Source of the DNA: Bacillota bacterium
GTDB taxonomy: Bacteria > Bacillota > Clostridia > Peptostreptococcales > Anaerovoracaceae
Length of the DNA stretch: 64,000 nt
Reading direction: 5' to 3'
Assembly (NCBI GenBank): GCA_017522185.1
Contig: JAFWZZ010000016.1
Coordinates: 1-64,000 of the forward strand
In this document: piece after piece, positions 22,155 to 31,261 of the stretch
Position numbering within the stretch: position 1 is the stretch's first letter
How the letters are laid out: the number at the start of each line of letters is the position of its first letter
Notes under the pieces: generated by a model
What the model was told of the DNA's origin: nothing
What the model saw: only the letters and a program-made list of their open reading frames with translations
Databases searched by the model: none
Program-made: the position numbers and the translations under genes

Positions 22155-23336
22155 TTAAGCTTCGGCCTTCCACACCTTCAAATTCACCAAGAATGACTCT
22201 ATTCTATCCATTCCTCTTTTAATATTTTCCATAGAGGTTGCAAATGATATTCTAATATACCCCTCTCCAAAATCGCCAAATGCATCGCCTGGAACAACTA
22301 CAACCTGTTCTTTTTCCAATAACTTCATAGCGAATTCTTCACTGGTCATACCGGTATCTTTAATTGAGATAAACGCATAGAATGTGCCTTTTGACTTTTC
22401 ATATTTAATATAAGGCATTTTGGATAGTCTCTCTGAAATATAGTTTCTTCTTTTTTCATATTGTTCAACCATCATGTTCAGATGTTCTTTTCCACCTTCT
22501 AAAGCTTCCACTGCACCATACTGGCACGGCATCGCTACACATGCAGCAATATTTTCCTGAAGTTTAGTAATATTACTAATGATTTCCGATGGACCTGCAA
22601 CATAACCCACACGGAAGCCTGTCATTGCAAAGGTCTTTGAAAAACTATCGAACACAAGAGTTCTCTCTTTCATGTCAGGAAGAGATGCAATGCTGATATG
22701 CTTGGCTTCATCAAATATGATATGCTTATATACCTCATCAGAGAAAACAAGCAAATCATATTTCTTTGCAATATTTGCAACCTTTATCAAAACTTCCTCA
22801 GATAAAACAGTGCCTGTAGGATTGCATGGAGAATTAATCATTATTGCTTTTGTTGATTTGGTAATGCTCCTCTCAATTTTCTCAGGATCTAGTGAAAAAC
22901 TGTTTTCAAAATCAACAGGTACACTGACAGGAACGCCGCCACACATTTTGATTTGCTGAGCATAGTTTGTCCAGCAAGGTTCACTTACAATAACCTCATC
23001 ACCCGGATTAAGAGTTACTTTCAGTGCCTGATAGATACCACCCATTGCTCCTGTTGTAACAGTAATCTCGTCCACAGAATTGTATAGCAAACCGCATTCT
23101 CTCTCCAAATATCTTGAAATCGCTTCCCTCAAGGGTTTAATTCCGGCATTTTCAGAATACTTTGACTTTCCTTCCTTAAGTGCACGAATGGTTGCCTCAA
23201 CAACATTATCTGATGCAGTAAAATCGGGCTCACCAATGGTAAAGCTTATTGGATTATCATATTCAAGTGCTTTATTAAACATTTTTCTGATTTTAGAATG
23301 TTTAATTGACTGTGTATTATCTGATATGTAATTCAT
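22155..23336 (-). CDS. Class I/II PLP-dependent aminotransferase
   Basis: Enzyme of 393 residues transferring an amino group to a 2-oxo acid. ITVTTGAMGGIYQAL, SEPCWTNY, NSPCNPTG, VFSDEVYKHI and the PLP lysine in SFSKTFAMTGFRVGY appear in the expected order; the C-terminal GYIRISFA holds the carboxylate-binding Arg. It is the last gene of a six-gene operon whose other members open hydantoins and handle 2-keto-3-deoxy acids. The likely task is to turn the amino acid released by the carbamoylase into a 2-oxo acid; this is inferred from context. Confidence 0.88.
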   Translation of the reverse strand: MNYISDNTQSIKHSKIRKMFNKALEYDNPISFTIGEPDFTASDNVVEATIRALKEGKSKYSENAGIKPLREAISRYLERECGLLYNSVDEITVTTGAMGGIYQALKVTLNPGDEVIVSEPCWTNYAQQIKMCGGVPVSVPVDFENSFSLDPEKIERSITKSTKAIMINSPCNPTGTVLSEEVLIKVANIAKKYDLLVFSDEVYKHIIFDEAKHISIASLPDMKERTLVFDSFSKTFAMTGFRVGYVAGPSEIISNITKLQENIAACVAMPCQYGAVEALEGGKEHLNMMVEQYEKRRNYISERLSKMPYIKYEKSKGTFYAFISIKDTGMTSEEFAMKLLEKEQVVVVPGDAFGDFGEGYIRISFATSMENIKRGMDRIESFLVNLKVWKAEA

Positions 23337-23350
23337 GTGATGACCCTCCT

Positions 23351-24310
23351 CTATTTTTCAACAAGATGAATAGCGAATCCGCCGATACACTCAGTAAGGT
23401 ATACAGATGTAAGCCTATCACCCTTATACTTTGCCGTAGAAAAGTCGAATTCCACGCCTTTCTTTTCCAGATAGTAAACAGCTCGCTCAACATTTCCTGT
23501 TCCTATGGCGATGTGACCATGAGTTCCCGGAAATCTCTTTCTGCATACTTCTATAGCATCAGAGGCAAAAGTTGATGCTGATTTGACGTCGGATTTGAAT
23601 CCAAACAGCTCATTCAATTTTCTGACCTGCGCATTTGCTTCTGCTTCATCGTCATTATTTATTCCAATATGAACAACTCTAAAGTTCAACATTTTATCTA
23701 CAGCTTCTGCTGTAATTCTTTCTATTTCATCGAATCTGTCATTATTTACAAGATCCCCTTTTACCATCCAGCTTCCGCCACATGCAATGATTTTCCTGAA
23801 ACCAAGATATTCGCAAAGGTTGTCCTTATTAATTCCGCCGGTCGGGATAAACTTAAGGTTTGTGTATGGTCCTGCAAGAGCCTTCATCATCTTAAGTCCT
23901 CCGGCAGCTTCTGCAGGAAAGAACTTAACAGTATCCAGTCCTACCTCTAACGCCATTTCAATTGCGTTAGTATCCATACATCCCGGAACAATTGGAATAT
24001 TCTTTGATACACAGTAATCTACAACACTTGGATTGTAACCTGGAGTTACAATGAACTTTGCTCCTGCCGCAACGGCACGATCAACCTGTTCAGTTGAAAG
24101 CACCGTTCCGGCACCAAGCAGCATGTCCGGGCATGCTTCAGCAATGTTTTTAATAGACTGTTCAGCTGCTGCAGTTCTAAAAGTCACTTCAGCACAGTTA
24201 ATTCCACCCTTCTGCAAGGCCTTAGCTACATCTGCTGCCTTATCCGCATCTTCTAATACAACAACAGGAACGATACCTATTTTCGATATTTCTTTAAGTA
24301 ATTCACTCAT
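23351..24310 (-). CDS. KHG/KDPG aldolase fused to a VOC (glyoxalase-fold) domain
   Basis: Protein of 319 residues. Residues 1-205 are a class I aldolase: INCAEVTFRT carries the catalytic Glu, GAGTVLSTEQVDRAVAAGAKFIVTPGY follows, and LDTVKFFPAEAAGG holds the Schiff-base Lys. Such enzymes split KDPG to pyruvate and glyceraldehyde-3-phosphate, or 4-hydroxy-2-oxoglutarate to pyruvate and glyoxylate. Residues 210-319 (VVHIGINNDDEAEAN, GTHGHIAIGTGNVERAVYYLEKKGVEF, GGFAIHLVEK) form a VOC-type module, seen in some Firmicute homologues, with unknown role. It directly follows the sugar-acid kinase, which favours the KDPG reaction. Confidence 0.88.
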   Translation of the reverse strand: MSELLKEISKIGIVPVVVLEDADKAADVAKALQKGGINCAEVTFRTAAAEQSIKNIAEACPDMLLGAGTVLSTEQVDRAVAAGAKFIVTPGYNPSVVDYCVSKNIPIVPGCMDTNAIEMALEVGLDTVKFFPAEAAGGLKMMKALAGPYTNLKFIPTGGINKDNLCEYLGFRKIIACGGSWMVKGDLVNNDRFDEIERITAEAVDKMLNFRVVHIGINNDDEAEANAQVRKLNELFGFKSDVKSASTFASDAIEVCRKRFPGTHGHIAIGTGNVERAVYYLEKKGVEFDFSTAKYKGDRLTSVYLTECIGGFAIHLVEK

Positions 24311-24323
24311 TAGAATCTCTCCT

Positions 24324-25349
24324 TTATCTCTGCACTCTACCGCTTCCGTCTCCGGCCATCAGCTTCTTAACATCATCAACCGTTACTCTGTTGAAGTCAC
24401 CGATTACGCTATGCTTCAGGCATGACGCAGCTGTTGCAAATTCGAGCGCCTCTTCCAATGTATCGTAGTTGTTAAGTCCGTAAATCAGACCACCGGCAAA
24501 ACTGTCTCCGCCGCCTACTCTGTCAATGATATCATTGATGTTATAATGTCTGCTTACGTAGAATTTTTCCCTGTTATTGATGCATGTTGACCATCCGTTT
24601 ATATCAGCACTCTTTGATTCACGAAGAGTGATAGCAATCATTTTAGCGTTAGGATACTTTTCAAGAACCTTATTTCCAAGGATCTCATACTTAGAATTGT
24701 CGATTTCACCTGATTCAACATCCACATCAATTGTAATTCCAAGGGATTTCTGAACATCTTCTTCATTTGCAATAAGGACGTCACAGTAACCGGCTATTTC
24801 AGACATTACTTCCTGAGCATTTTTACCATACTTCCACAGATTCTTTCTGTAGTTCAGGTCACAGGACACTGTAATATTTCTCTTCTTTGCTTCCTTTACG
24901 CTTTCAATTGAAAGTTTCATAAGGCTTTCGGAAATTGCGGGAGTAATTCCGCTGATATGCATCCATTCCACACCATCAAAAGCCTTGTCCCAGTCAACAT
25001 CTCCCGGGCCTGCAAGAGAAATGCTTGAATATGCTCTGTCATAGATTACCTTACTTGGCAGCTGATTTGCTCCTGCATCAAGATAGTATATTCCTACACG
25101 TCCGTCTTTTCTGATGATTCTGCTGGTATCTACATTGAATCTTCTAAGCTCACCAATGCAGGCATCTGCAACTGCATTCTCAGGCAGGAAGGTAAGAAAA
25201 GCTGCGTCCATGCCATAATTGGCAAGAGAAACTGCAACATTAGCTTCTCCACCTCCGAAAGTTGCCTCTAAAAAAGGTGTCTGCATCAGTCTTTCATGAC
25301 CGGGAGCTTTAAGTCTTAGCATTATTTCGCCAAAAGTTAGTACTTTCAT
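24324..25349 (-). CDS. kdgK: PfkB family sugar kinase, probable 2-dehydro-3-deoxygluconokinase
   Basis: Ribokinase-family enzyme of 341 residues. The N-terminal [13 protein letters not shown] and [16 protein letters not shown] (substrate side) and the C-terminal [17 protein letters not shown] (anion hole and catalytic Asp) are clear. The neighbouring KDPG aldolase points to 2-keto-3-deoxygluconate as substrate, phosphorylated to KDPG. It is translated with the downstream aldolase (13-base gap). Related kinases for other 2-keto-3-deoxy acids cannot be excluded. Confidence 0.87.
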   Translation of the reverse strand: MKVLTFGEIMLRLKAPGHERLMQTPFLEATFGGGEANVAVSLANYGMDAAFLTFLPENAVADACIGELRRFNVDTSRIIRKDGRVGIYYLDAGANQLPSKVIYDRAYSSISLAGPGDVDWDKAFDGVEWMHISGITPAISESLMKLSIESVKEAKKRNITVSCDLNYRKNLWKYGKNAQEVMSEIAGYCDVLIANEEDVQKSLGITIDVDVESGEIDNSKYEILGNKVLEKYPNAKMIAITLRESKSADINGWSTCINNREKFYVSRHYNINDIIDRVGGGDSFAGGLIYGLNNYDTLEEALEFATAASCLKHSVIGDFNRVTVDDVKKLMAGDGSGRVQR

Positions 25350-25378
25350 ATTTATTACCTCTCACTTTATTAAAATAA

Positions 25379-26782
25379 TTAAATTCCGTTGTAACATGCG
25401 GCATACATTTCTGCCGGAATAAACTTACCCATTCCATAAGTTCCAACAAACTTCCCATCTTCAACTGCAAGGTTTCCTCTCAGGAAGACCATGTCAATTT
25501 TGCCAATCTGTTTTCTTCCCTCATAAACGTTGTAATCAACACCGTTCGGATTATCTTCAAGTCGGATAACACCTTCGTAGTTAGGATTAAAGATAACAAT
25601 GTCAGCATCTGACCCCACCTGAATAGCCCCTTTTCTCGGATAAATTCCATTTATCTTTGCTGGTTTTGATGAAATCAGCTCAACAAATTTGTTTTTCGAA
25701 ATACGACCTGTCTCTACGCCATACGTCCAAATCATTGCGAATCTATCTCCCGCTCCAGGTGATCCATTTGGAATATTGGTAAAGTTGTCTCTTCCGGCCT
25801 GTTTCAATTCCTTTACATCGATTCCGCAGTGGTCTGAAGAAATTGCCGTAAGAAGACCTTTATTCAAAGCGTCCCACAATGCATCCACATCCTCCTGATC
25901 TCTTAATGCCGGTGAGCAGACATATTTTGCTGCTTCATTGAAATCCGGATTATCAAGAACTTCCTTTGTGGTTGTAAGGTAATGGGTGCATGTTTCTCCA
26001 TTTACATTCACGCCTCTACCTCTTGCATACACGATTTCGTCAAGCGCTTCTCTGGATGTGACATGTGCGATGTAAAGGGGCACGCCTGTTTTTTCAGCTA
26101 AATAACAAGCTCTGTGAACTCCTTCGGCTTCGGTATATGGAGGTCGTGAAACATAATGATACCGCGGAGTCAGCTGCCCCTTTTTCACACATTCATCTCT
26201 GAGGAAGTTGATGATTTCGCCGCTTTCTGCATGAACAAAAACAGTTGCGCCAACTTTCTTGCATTCTTCCATTATTCTTACCAGAGTACCGTCATCACAA
26301 TGAAGCGGTGATCCGTTATAAGCCATGAAAGCTTTGATATTCGAAATCCCTTTTTCTGGGAACTGCTTTATTTCATTAAACATGCTATCCATAATATATG
26401 TAATCATCGCATGGAGTGAAAAATCCACACAGGATTTATCTTTTGCTCTGACATTAATTCTATAATCTATTGAATCAAGTAGCCCTGTATCTGGATCCTG
26501 TGGTGCAAAGTCAATAATTGTGGTAGTCCCGCCTCTTATAGCAGAATCCGTAGTTTCATAACCTGCAGTGTCTTTATTTCCAACATTGCATAATGCTGAA
26601 AAATGCGTATGTTGGTCTACACCACCAGGCATTACATATTTCCCTGTAGCATCAATGATTTGGTCAGCTGTTTCATCTAAATTGAACCCTATAGCCGCAA
26701 TTTTTTCATCTTCTATAAGAACATCTGCCTTGTATTCGTCAATGTCAGTTAGAACAGTTCCGTTTTTTATTAAAACTCTCAT
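25379..26782 (-). CDS. hydA: Dihydropyrimidinase/hydantoinase
   Basis: Cyclic-amide hydrolase of 467 residues (amidohydrolase superfamily). Metal ligands are visible in order: VMPGGVDQHTHF (HxH), NIKAFMAYNG (carbamylated Lys), TVFVHAES, PLYIAHVTS and AISSDHCG (Asp). The family opens 5-substituted hydantoins or dihydropyrimidines to N-carbamoyl amino acids. The start overlaps the stop of the racemase gene as ATGA. Together with the racemase and M20 carbamoylase this makes a full hydantoin-to-amino-acid set. Confidence 0.92.
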   Translation of the reverse strand: MRVLIKNGTVLTDIDEYKADVLIEDEKIAAIGFNLDETADQIIDATGKYVMPGGVDQHTHFSALCNVGNKDTAGYETTDSAIRGGTTTIIDFAPQDPDTGLLDSIDYRINVRAKDKSCVDFSLHAMITYIMDSMFNEIKQFPEKGISNIKAFMAYNGSPLHCDDGTLVRIMEECKKVGATVFVHAESGEIINFLRDECVKKGQLTPRYHYVSRPPYTEAEGVHRACYLAEKTGVPLYIAHVTSREALDEIVYARGRGVNVNGETCTHYLTTTKEVLDNPDFNEAAKYVCSPALRDQEDVDALWDALNKGLLTAISSDHCGIDVKELKQAGRDNFTNIPNGSPGAGDRFAMIWTYGVETGRISKNKFVELISSKPAKINGIYPRKGAIQVGSDADIVIFNPNYEGVIRLEDNPNGVDYNVYEGRKQIGKIDMVFLRGNLAVEDGKFVGTYGMGKFIPAEMYAACYNGI

Positions 26783-27519
26783 AGATATAAACCCTCCTTT
26801 ATTCTTTCGAAACCGATTACATCCTTCTTTTCTGGATACTTATAAGTATTCACCTTGCTTGTCTTAATCCCAAGCTTTACATATGCCTCAGCCAGCTTCA
26901 CAGCCGGAGAAACCCCATCAAGGACAGGAACGCCAAGTTCTCTGTTTAGTGCTTCAACAAAATCAACAAAACCGGCACATCCAAGGAGAATGCATTCAGC
27001 ACCATCTTCTTTTATTGCCTTTTTTCCCTGCTCAATCAAAGCCTCAAGTCCCTTTTCCGGATTCCTCCCAAATTCTAGAACATCAAGTCCAGTGCTACGT
27101 ATAGAGCGACAAAAGTCCTTACATCCATATGCTCCAACAAGATCATCTGTAACCTTTACTGATCTATCAAGCACTGATAGAATGCTGAAATATGGAGCAA
27201 TTACCTTTGCAACCGACATGGCAGATTCGGCAATTCCTAAAACTGGCTTATCAGTTGCTTCTCTTGCTGCCTGAAGCCCTGGATCACCAAAACATGCTAT
27301 TATATATGCATCACAGTTTTCTTTATCGCCTTTAATAACTTCGTCTACAACGCCCACTGCAGCCATATATTCATCTACATATCCTTCTATACTTGCAGGA
27401 CCGATTGTTGGGCTTACAACTAGTAATTCCGTATCAGAGTCACATACACTCTCAGCCATTCTTCTGATACTTTCCGTCATTTCCAGGGTAGTATTAGGAT
27501 TAATAATTTTTATTTTCAT
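26779..27519 (-). CDS. Asp/Glu/hydantoin racemase family protein
   Basis: Enzyme of 246 residues beginning MKIKIINPNTTLEMTESIR, typical of hydantoin and allantoin racemases. The two active-site cysteines are visible in AYIIACFGDPGLQAARE (near residue 80) and CILLGCAGFVDFVE (near residue 183). It would interconvert hydantoin enantiomers so that the neighbouring hydantoinase can use both. It overlaps the carbamoylase gene by 20 bases and the hydantoinase by 4, so the three are tightly coupled. Confidence 0.88.
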   Translation of the reverse strand: MKIKIINPNTTLEMTESIRRMAESVCDSDTELLVVSPTIGPASIEGYVDEYMAAVGVVDEVIKGDKENCDAYIIACFGDPGLQAAREATDKPVLGIAESAMSVAKVIAPYFSILSVLDRSVKVTDDLVGAYGCKDFCRSIRSTGLDVLEFGRNPEKGLEALIEQGKKAIKEDGAECILLGCAGFVDFVEALNRELGVPVLDGVSPAVKLAEAYVKLGIKTSKVNTYKYPEKKDVIGFERIKEGLYL

Positions 27520-28693
27520 CTAAGTTACCTCCATCGATTGTTTTAATCGCTTCAATTAGAACCATCGTTCCTTTTTCAATGTGTTCCTCTTTTGAAAACT
27601 CATCTTTGTGATGGCTTATGCCATTTACGGATGGTATAAAAAGAAGTGCACTCGGCATTATCATGCTTGTATTAATTAGATCATGGCCTGCTCCGCTGTA
27701 AACAGTAGTTTCTTTGTATCCAAGCTTCTCTGCACATTCTTTAAAGACTGCTGTAAGTTCAGGCGAACATATGGTATTCTCCTGCTCTATAATCTTTGTC
27801 ATCTCAATATTTTCTCCGGCATGCTTCTGCTGAAGTTCCTCAATTACCTCATGCATGTCAATCATGTCTTTATCTCTAAGTTCAATGATAAACTCTGCTT
27901 TTCCCGGAATTACATTGACAGCTCCCGGTTCCAGATTTAATACTCCGATAGTGCACACCATTGTATTATTTTTTCTTCGTGCCATGTCGTATGCATCCGT
28001 GATAATATTACATGCCATTTCAAGAGCATCATGTCTCAAATACATTGGAGTGCTTCCGGCATGGTTGGTAACTCCGCTCACAACCACTCGGTATCTGATT
28101 ATTCCAAAAATTCCAGGCACAATGCCTATCTCCATATTTGTCTTTTCTAGAATTCCACCCTGTTCAATATGGTATTCCAGGTATGCAAGATAATCTTCTC
28201 CTTTTCGTACGGAGCTGTTAAAGTCAGACACGGTCATACCATACTCTGCCATCTTCTCAATCATGCTTTCTTCGAGTTTGGCACCTGCAAAGGCTTTGCT
28301 TCCAAATGTGCCTCCAACAACATTCCCCTCTTCTTCGTTAAAGGCGATAATCTCTATAGTATGTTTGTTCTGATAGTTCATTTCTTTAAGCACCCTTACA
28401 GCTTCAATTCCGGCAAGTACACCTAGTGCACCATCATACATCCCACCATTTGGAACAGTATCAATATGGGAACCGATTGCTATTTTCTTACTATCAGTGC
28501 CTTCTAAAACCCCAGTAAGATTTCCTACAGCATCTATATGCGTCACTAAGCCTGCTTCCTCCATTAGAAACTTAACGAAATCCCTGCCTTTGAAAAAAGC
28601 CTCAGAATATGCCATTCTGCTTGTTCCTTTACCTTCTTCATATCCGATATTTCCTAGTTTTTTTATATCGGCCATAAGTCTATCAATATTCAT
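27500..28693 (-). CDS. M20 family N-carbamoyl amino acid amidohydrolase (HyuC/allantoate amidohydrolase type)
   Basis: Zinc hydrolase of 397 residues. IAIGSHIDTVPNGGMYDGALGV carries the first metal His and the bridging Asp, IIAFNEEEGNVVGGTFGSKAFAG the catalytic Glu pair, and EYHIEQGGILE another ligand. The dimerisation insert with SGVTNHAGSTPM and the final HDLINTSMIMPSALLFIPSVNGISHH complete the family pattern. It removes the carbamoyl group from N-carbamoyl amino acids (allantoate or ureidopropionate in relatives). It is the first gene of the operon, divergent from the LysR regulator. Confidence 0.88.
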   Translation of the reverse strand: MNIDRLMADIKKLGNIGYEEGKGTSRMAYSEAFFKGRDFVKFLMEEAGLVTHIDAVGNLTGVLEGTDSKKIAIGSHIDTVPNGGMYDGALGVLAGIEAVRVLKEMNYQNKHTIEIIAFNEEEGNVVGGTFGSKAFAGAKLEESMIEKMAEYGMTVSDFNSSVRKGEDYLAYLEYHIEQGGILEKTNMEIGIVPGIFGIIRYRVVVSGVTNHAGSTPMYLRHDALEMACNIITDAYDMARRKNNTMVCTIGVLNLEPGAVNVIPGKAEFIIELRDKDMIDMHEVIEELQQKHAGENIEMTKIIEQENTICSPELTAVFKECAEKLGYKETTVYSGAGHDLINTSMIMPSALLFIPSVNGISHHKDEFSKEEHIEKGTMVLIEAIKTIDGGNLDENKNY

Positions 28694-28820
28694 GTTTTCG
28701 AAAAATCCTTTCTCTCCATCAATATATCTATGGATTGGTATGCAGACACCTATAAACTGTATTTACAAATATCCTCCATTAAATTATACTATACGCAGAC
28801 AATCAACAATCTCAAATATA

Positions 28821-28844
28821 CGGAATATGTTTTCGGATATTCCG
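28821..28844. promoter_or_regulatory. Candidate LysR operator
   Basis: Inverted repeat CGGAATAT-N8-ATATTCCG about 30 bases before the LysR start, in the 180-base gap between it and the divergent hydantoin operon. It is a plausible site for the LysR protein, controlling itself and the operon. Confidence 0.55.
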
Positions 28845-28873
28845 AATTCTCTTCGTGCTAAGGAGTCACTTAA

Positions 28874-29746
28874 ATGAACACAAAACAACTTCAGTCATTT
28901 GTTACTGTTGCAAAAATACATAACATTGCAGAAACTGCGAAAATATTAGATTATTCGCCTTCAACAATTCATGCCCACCTGTCCTCTCTTGAGGAAGAAT
29001 TGGAATGCAAACTATATAGAAGGCTGTCCTCAGGTATTGTTTTAACTGAACTCGGCAATCAGTTTCTCCCCTATGCGGAGGATATCCTTGCCAAATATAA
29101 TGAAGCTATGCAAATGTTCTCATCGTCTGCAAATTTCCTAAGAATTACTGCCAGTGAAACAAGTGACAATGTAGTGATGAAATATCTTCTGGATATGTAT
29201 ATAAACAAATTTCCACATATCAACATCGAATATGTTAAGATGATTACAGCTTCTTCAATTTCGAGCATTGCTTCCGGGGAATCCGACGTAGCATTTATAT
29301 GTGAACAAAGTGAACCAATTAATCCTGCTATTAAAGTCAGTCACCTTTGTACAGTCCCCTTGTACCTTGCAGCTGCACCTTCACATCCTGCAGTAAAGCA
29401 TGGTATCAAAAAAAGCAAAATACTAAATACCTTACTAAGCACTGGCAGTTACAAAAGTAATGTAGCATTATTTAAAATGTGCGGATGTAATTTCGAAGAT
29501 TATTTTCATGATTCTAGAAATATTGGTGAGATGTCTATTATCAAAAGGTTAGCTATTGAGGGAAAGGGAATTGCCCTTTTACCGAAAGAAATAATTCTAG
29601 AAGAACTAAATAATTCCAGCCTTCATCTCATTTCCGATCCTGATTTATTGCTTTATAACAACATATACATGGTTGTGAATTCTTACAAAACCCAAAAAGA
29701 AAGCACAAAAGACCTAATCAAAATGGCTATAGGTTTATTTCAATAA
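28874..29746 (+). CDS. LysR family transcriptional regulator
   Basis: Regulator of 290 residues. The N-terminal HTH is MNTKQLQSFVTVAKIHNIAETAKILDYSPSTIHAHLSSLEEELECKLYRR, followed by the usual effector-binding region with two alpha/beta subdomains (LRITASETSDN, IASGESDVAFICE, VSHLCTVPLYLAAAPSHP, KGIALLPKEIILEEL). It is divergent from, and adjacent to, the hydantoin/KDG operon, so it most likely controls that operon in response to a pathway metabolite. AAGGAG precedes the start. Confidence 0.88.
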   Translation: MNTKQLQSFVTVAKIHNIAETAKILDYSPSTIHAHLSSLEEELECKLYRRLSSGIVLTELGNQFLPYAEDILAKYNEAMQMFSSSANFLRITASETSDNVVMKYLLDMYINKFPHINIEYVKMITASSISSIASGESDVAFICEQSEPINPAIKVSHLCTVPLYLAAAPSHPAVKHGIKKSKILNTLLSTGSYKSNVALFKMCGCNFEDYFHDSRNIGEMSIIKRLAIEGKGIALLPKEIILEELNNSSLHLISDPDLLLYNNIYMVVNSYKTQKESTKDLIKMAIGLFQ

Positions 29747-29758
29747 CATCTAAAAAAA

Positions 29759-29805
29759 GAGCTGTCGCTCCAGCGTAACTTATCTAGTCAACTGTGCGAC
29801 AGCTC
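29759..29805. terminator. Bidirectional terminator between lysR and the amidohydrolase
   Basis: Ten-base arms GAGCTGTCGC / GCGACAGCTC (29759-29768, 29796-29805), followed by CCTTTTATT on the plus strand and TTTTTTTAG on the minus strand. It serves two convergent genes. Confidence 0.85.
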
Positions 29806-29815
29806 CTTTTATTGC

Positions 29816-31240
29816 TTAAAGCTTATCTTCTTCCATGAACACAGCATTTGTACCGTGAATTTCGAAGAATTCTTTTGCAGCACGCTTTCCGATTTCGTCA
29901 GGATATTTCTTGATCTTTTCCAGTGATTCGTTTTCATCTATGGTTAAGATTTTCTGATCCTTCATGATAACTCGGCCGTTTACTACAGAAAGTGCAACCT
30001 CCTGCCCTCTTGCGCTATAAACCAAATTCGGAATAATATTACGCATTGGGTATGTATAAACAGGTAGCATAGATGGGTAATTCAAGTCAATAGCAATAAA
30101 GTCAGCCTGCTTACCCGGTTCTAGAGAACCTACAATATCATCTACACCAACTGCTTTTGCGCCTTCAATAGTAGCCATTCGTAAAGCCTTCCATGCCGGC
30201 ATAATTTCAGGATTTTGATACTTAAGCTTATTGAACATGCATACATTCTTCATCTCATGAATAATGTTATGACAATTATTGCCTGGAGCTTGGTCGGATC
30301 CTAATGCAACATTTCCACCCGCTTCTTGGAACACCAAACTTGGACAAACAATTCCATCAATGATGCCAATCGATGCTGGATTTACAATCATTGATGCTCC
30401 GCTCTTTGCAATCGTTCTTGTTTCTTCATCGTTACAATCAGTTAGGTGAACTGCAATCAGGCTGCTATCTAACAGACCTAACTCCTCAAGGAATGCAGTT
30501 GGACGCTTACCATATCTTTTTACAATCTGATAAGTTTCTCTATCACCTTGTTGTACATGCATATGAATTTTTGTGTTTCTTTCTTTAGCGATTCGCTGAA
30601 TCTTCAAAAGCATTTCTGGGCTTACAAAGTCTGCACCCTGAGGTCCAAACAAGATTCTGATTCTTCCGTCAGCCTTGTTATGCCACTTATCATACAGTTC
30701 AATGTTTCTATTTAATGACTTTTCACCCAATTCATCGTCAAACTCGTATAATTCACCAGGTTTATAGACTCTGACTTTAGCCGCTCTAATTGTCTGTGTA
30801 ATATTTCCTCTAACGCCAATTTTCTCTATAAACCGGCAAACATTATCCATGTTTGATTCATAATCGCCAATGGTAGTTGTGCCAGCCTTAATGGCTTCAA
30901 TAATTGCAACCTCACTGCCGGCATCACGTTCTTCATTTACAACCGCATTGTCGAATGGCTGTAAACCATACATCATCCAATTATTTGTATCCTGAGCTAA
31001 ACCTCTCATTACATTACAAGCTGTGTGCATATGTCCGTCGATAAAGCCCGGCATAACTGCATGATGGTCTAATTCCAAAACTTCATCAGCTGTATATTCT
31101 TTGTCACATTGAGATTCATCTACGAAACCCAATATTTTCCCTTCGTTTACAAGCATCGCCTTGCCTGTAACATAACCAAGACCCTCGCCTACCATCGTGT
31201 AAAAATGAGGCGCTTTCACGATCATATCTATCTTTTTCAT
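29816..31240 (-). CDS. Amidohydrolase/deaminase of the TRZ/ATZ-SAH deaminase clade
   Basis: Metal-dependent hydrolase of 474 residues. VMPGFIDGHMHTA gives the HxH site, KIHMHVQQGDRE the third His region, LIAVHLTDCND the fourth, and VALGSDQAPGNN the metal Asp. Members deaminate or dechlorinate purine- and triazine-like rings or cleave amidines; the substrate cannot be read from sequence. It is encoded 21 bases after an NhaC-type transporter under a sigma-54 promoter, so transporter and hydrolase probably serve one compound. Confidence 0.85.
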   Translation of the reverse strand: MKKIDMIVKAPHFYTMVGEGLGYVTGKAMLVNEGKILGFVDESQCDKEYTADEVLELDHHAVMPGFIDGHMHTACNVMRGLAQDTNNWMMYGLQPFDNAVVNEERDAGSEVAIIEAIKAGTTTIGDYESNMDNVCRFIEKIGVRGNITQTIRAAKVRVYKPGELYEFDDELGEKSLNRNIELYDKWHNKADGRIRILFGPQGADFVSPEMLLKIQRIAKERNTKIHMHVQQGDRETYQIVKRYGKRPTAFLEELGLLDSSLIAVHLTDCNDEETRTIAKSGASMIVNPASIGIIDGIVCPSLVFQEAGGNVALGSDQAPGNNCHNIIHEMKNVCMFNKLKYQNPEIMPAWKALRMATIEGAKAVGVDDIVGSLEPGKQADFIAIDLNYPSMLPVYTYPMRNIIPNLVYSARGQEVALSVVNGRVIMKDQKILTIDENESLEKIKKYPDEIGKRAAKEFFEIHGTNAVFMEEDKL

Positions 31241-31261
31241 TTTAACCTCGTCTAGTCGTAT

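Noticed and set aside
27500-28693. Allantoin degradation operon
   Set aside because: Racemase, cyclic amidase and M20 hydrolase would fit, but the KDG kinase and aldolase would be unexplained and no ureidoglycolate gene is present. It remains a possible alternative for the first three genes only.
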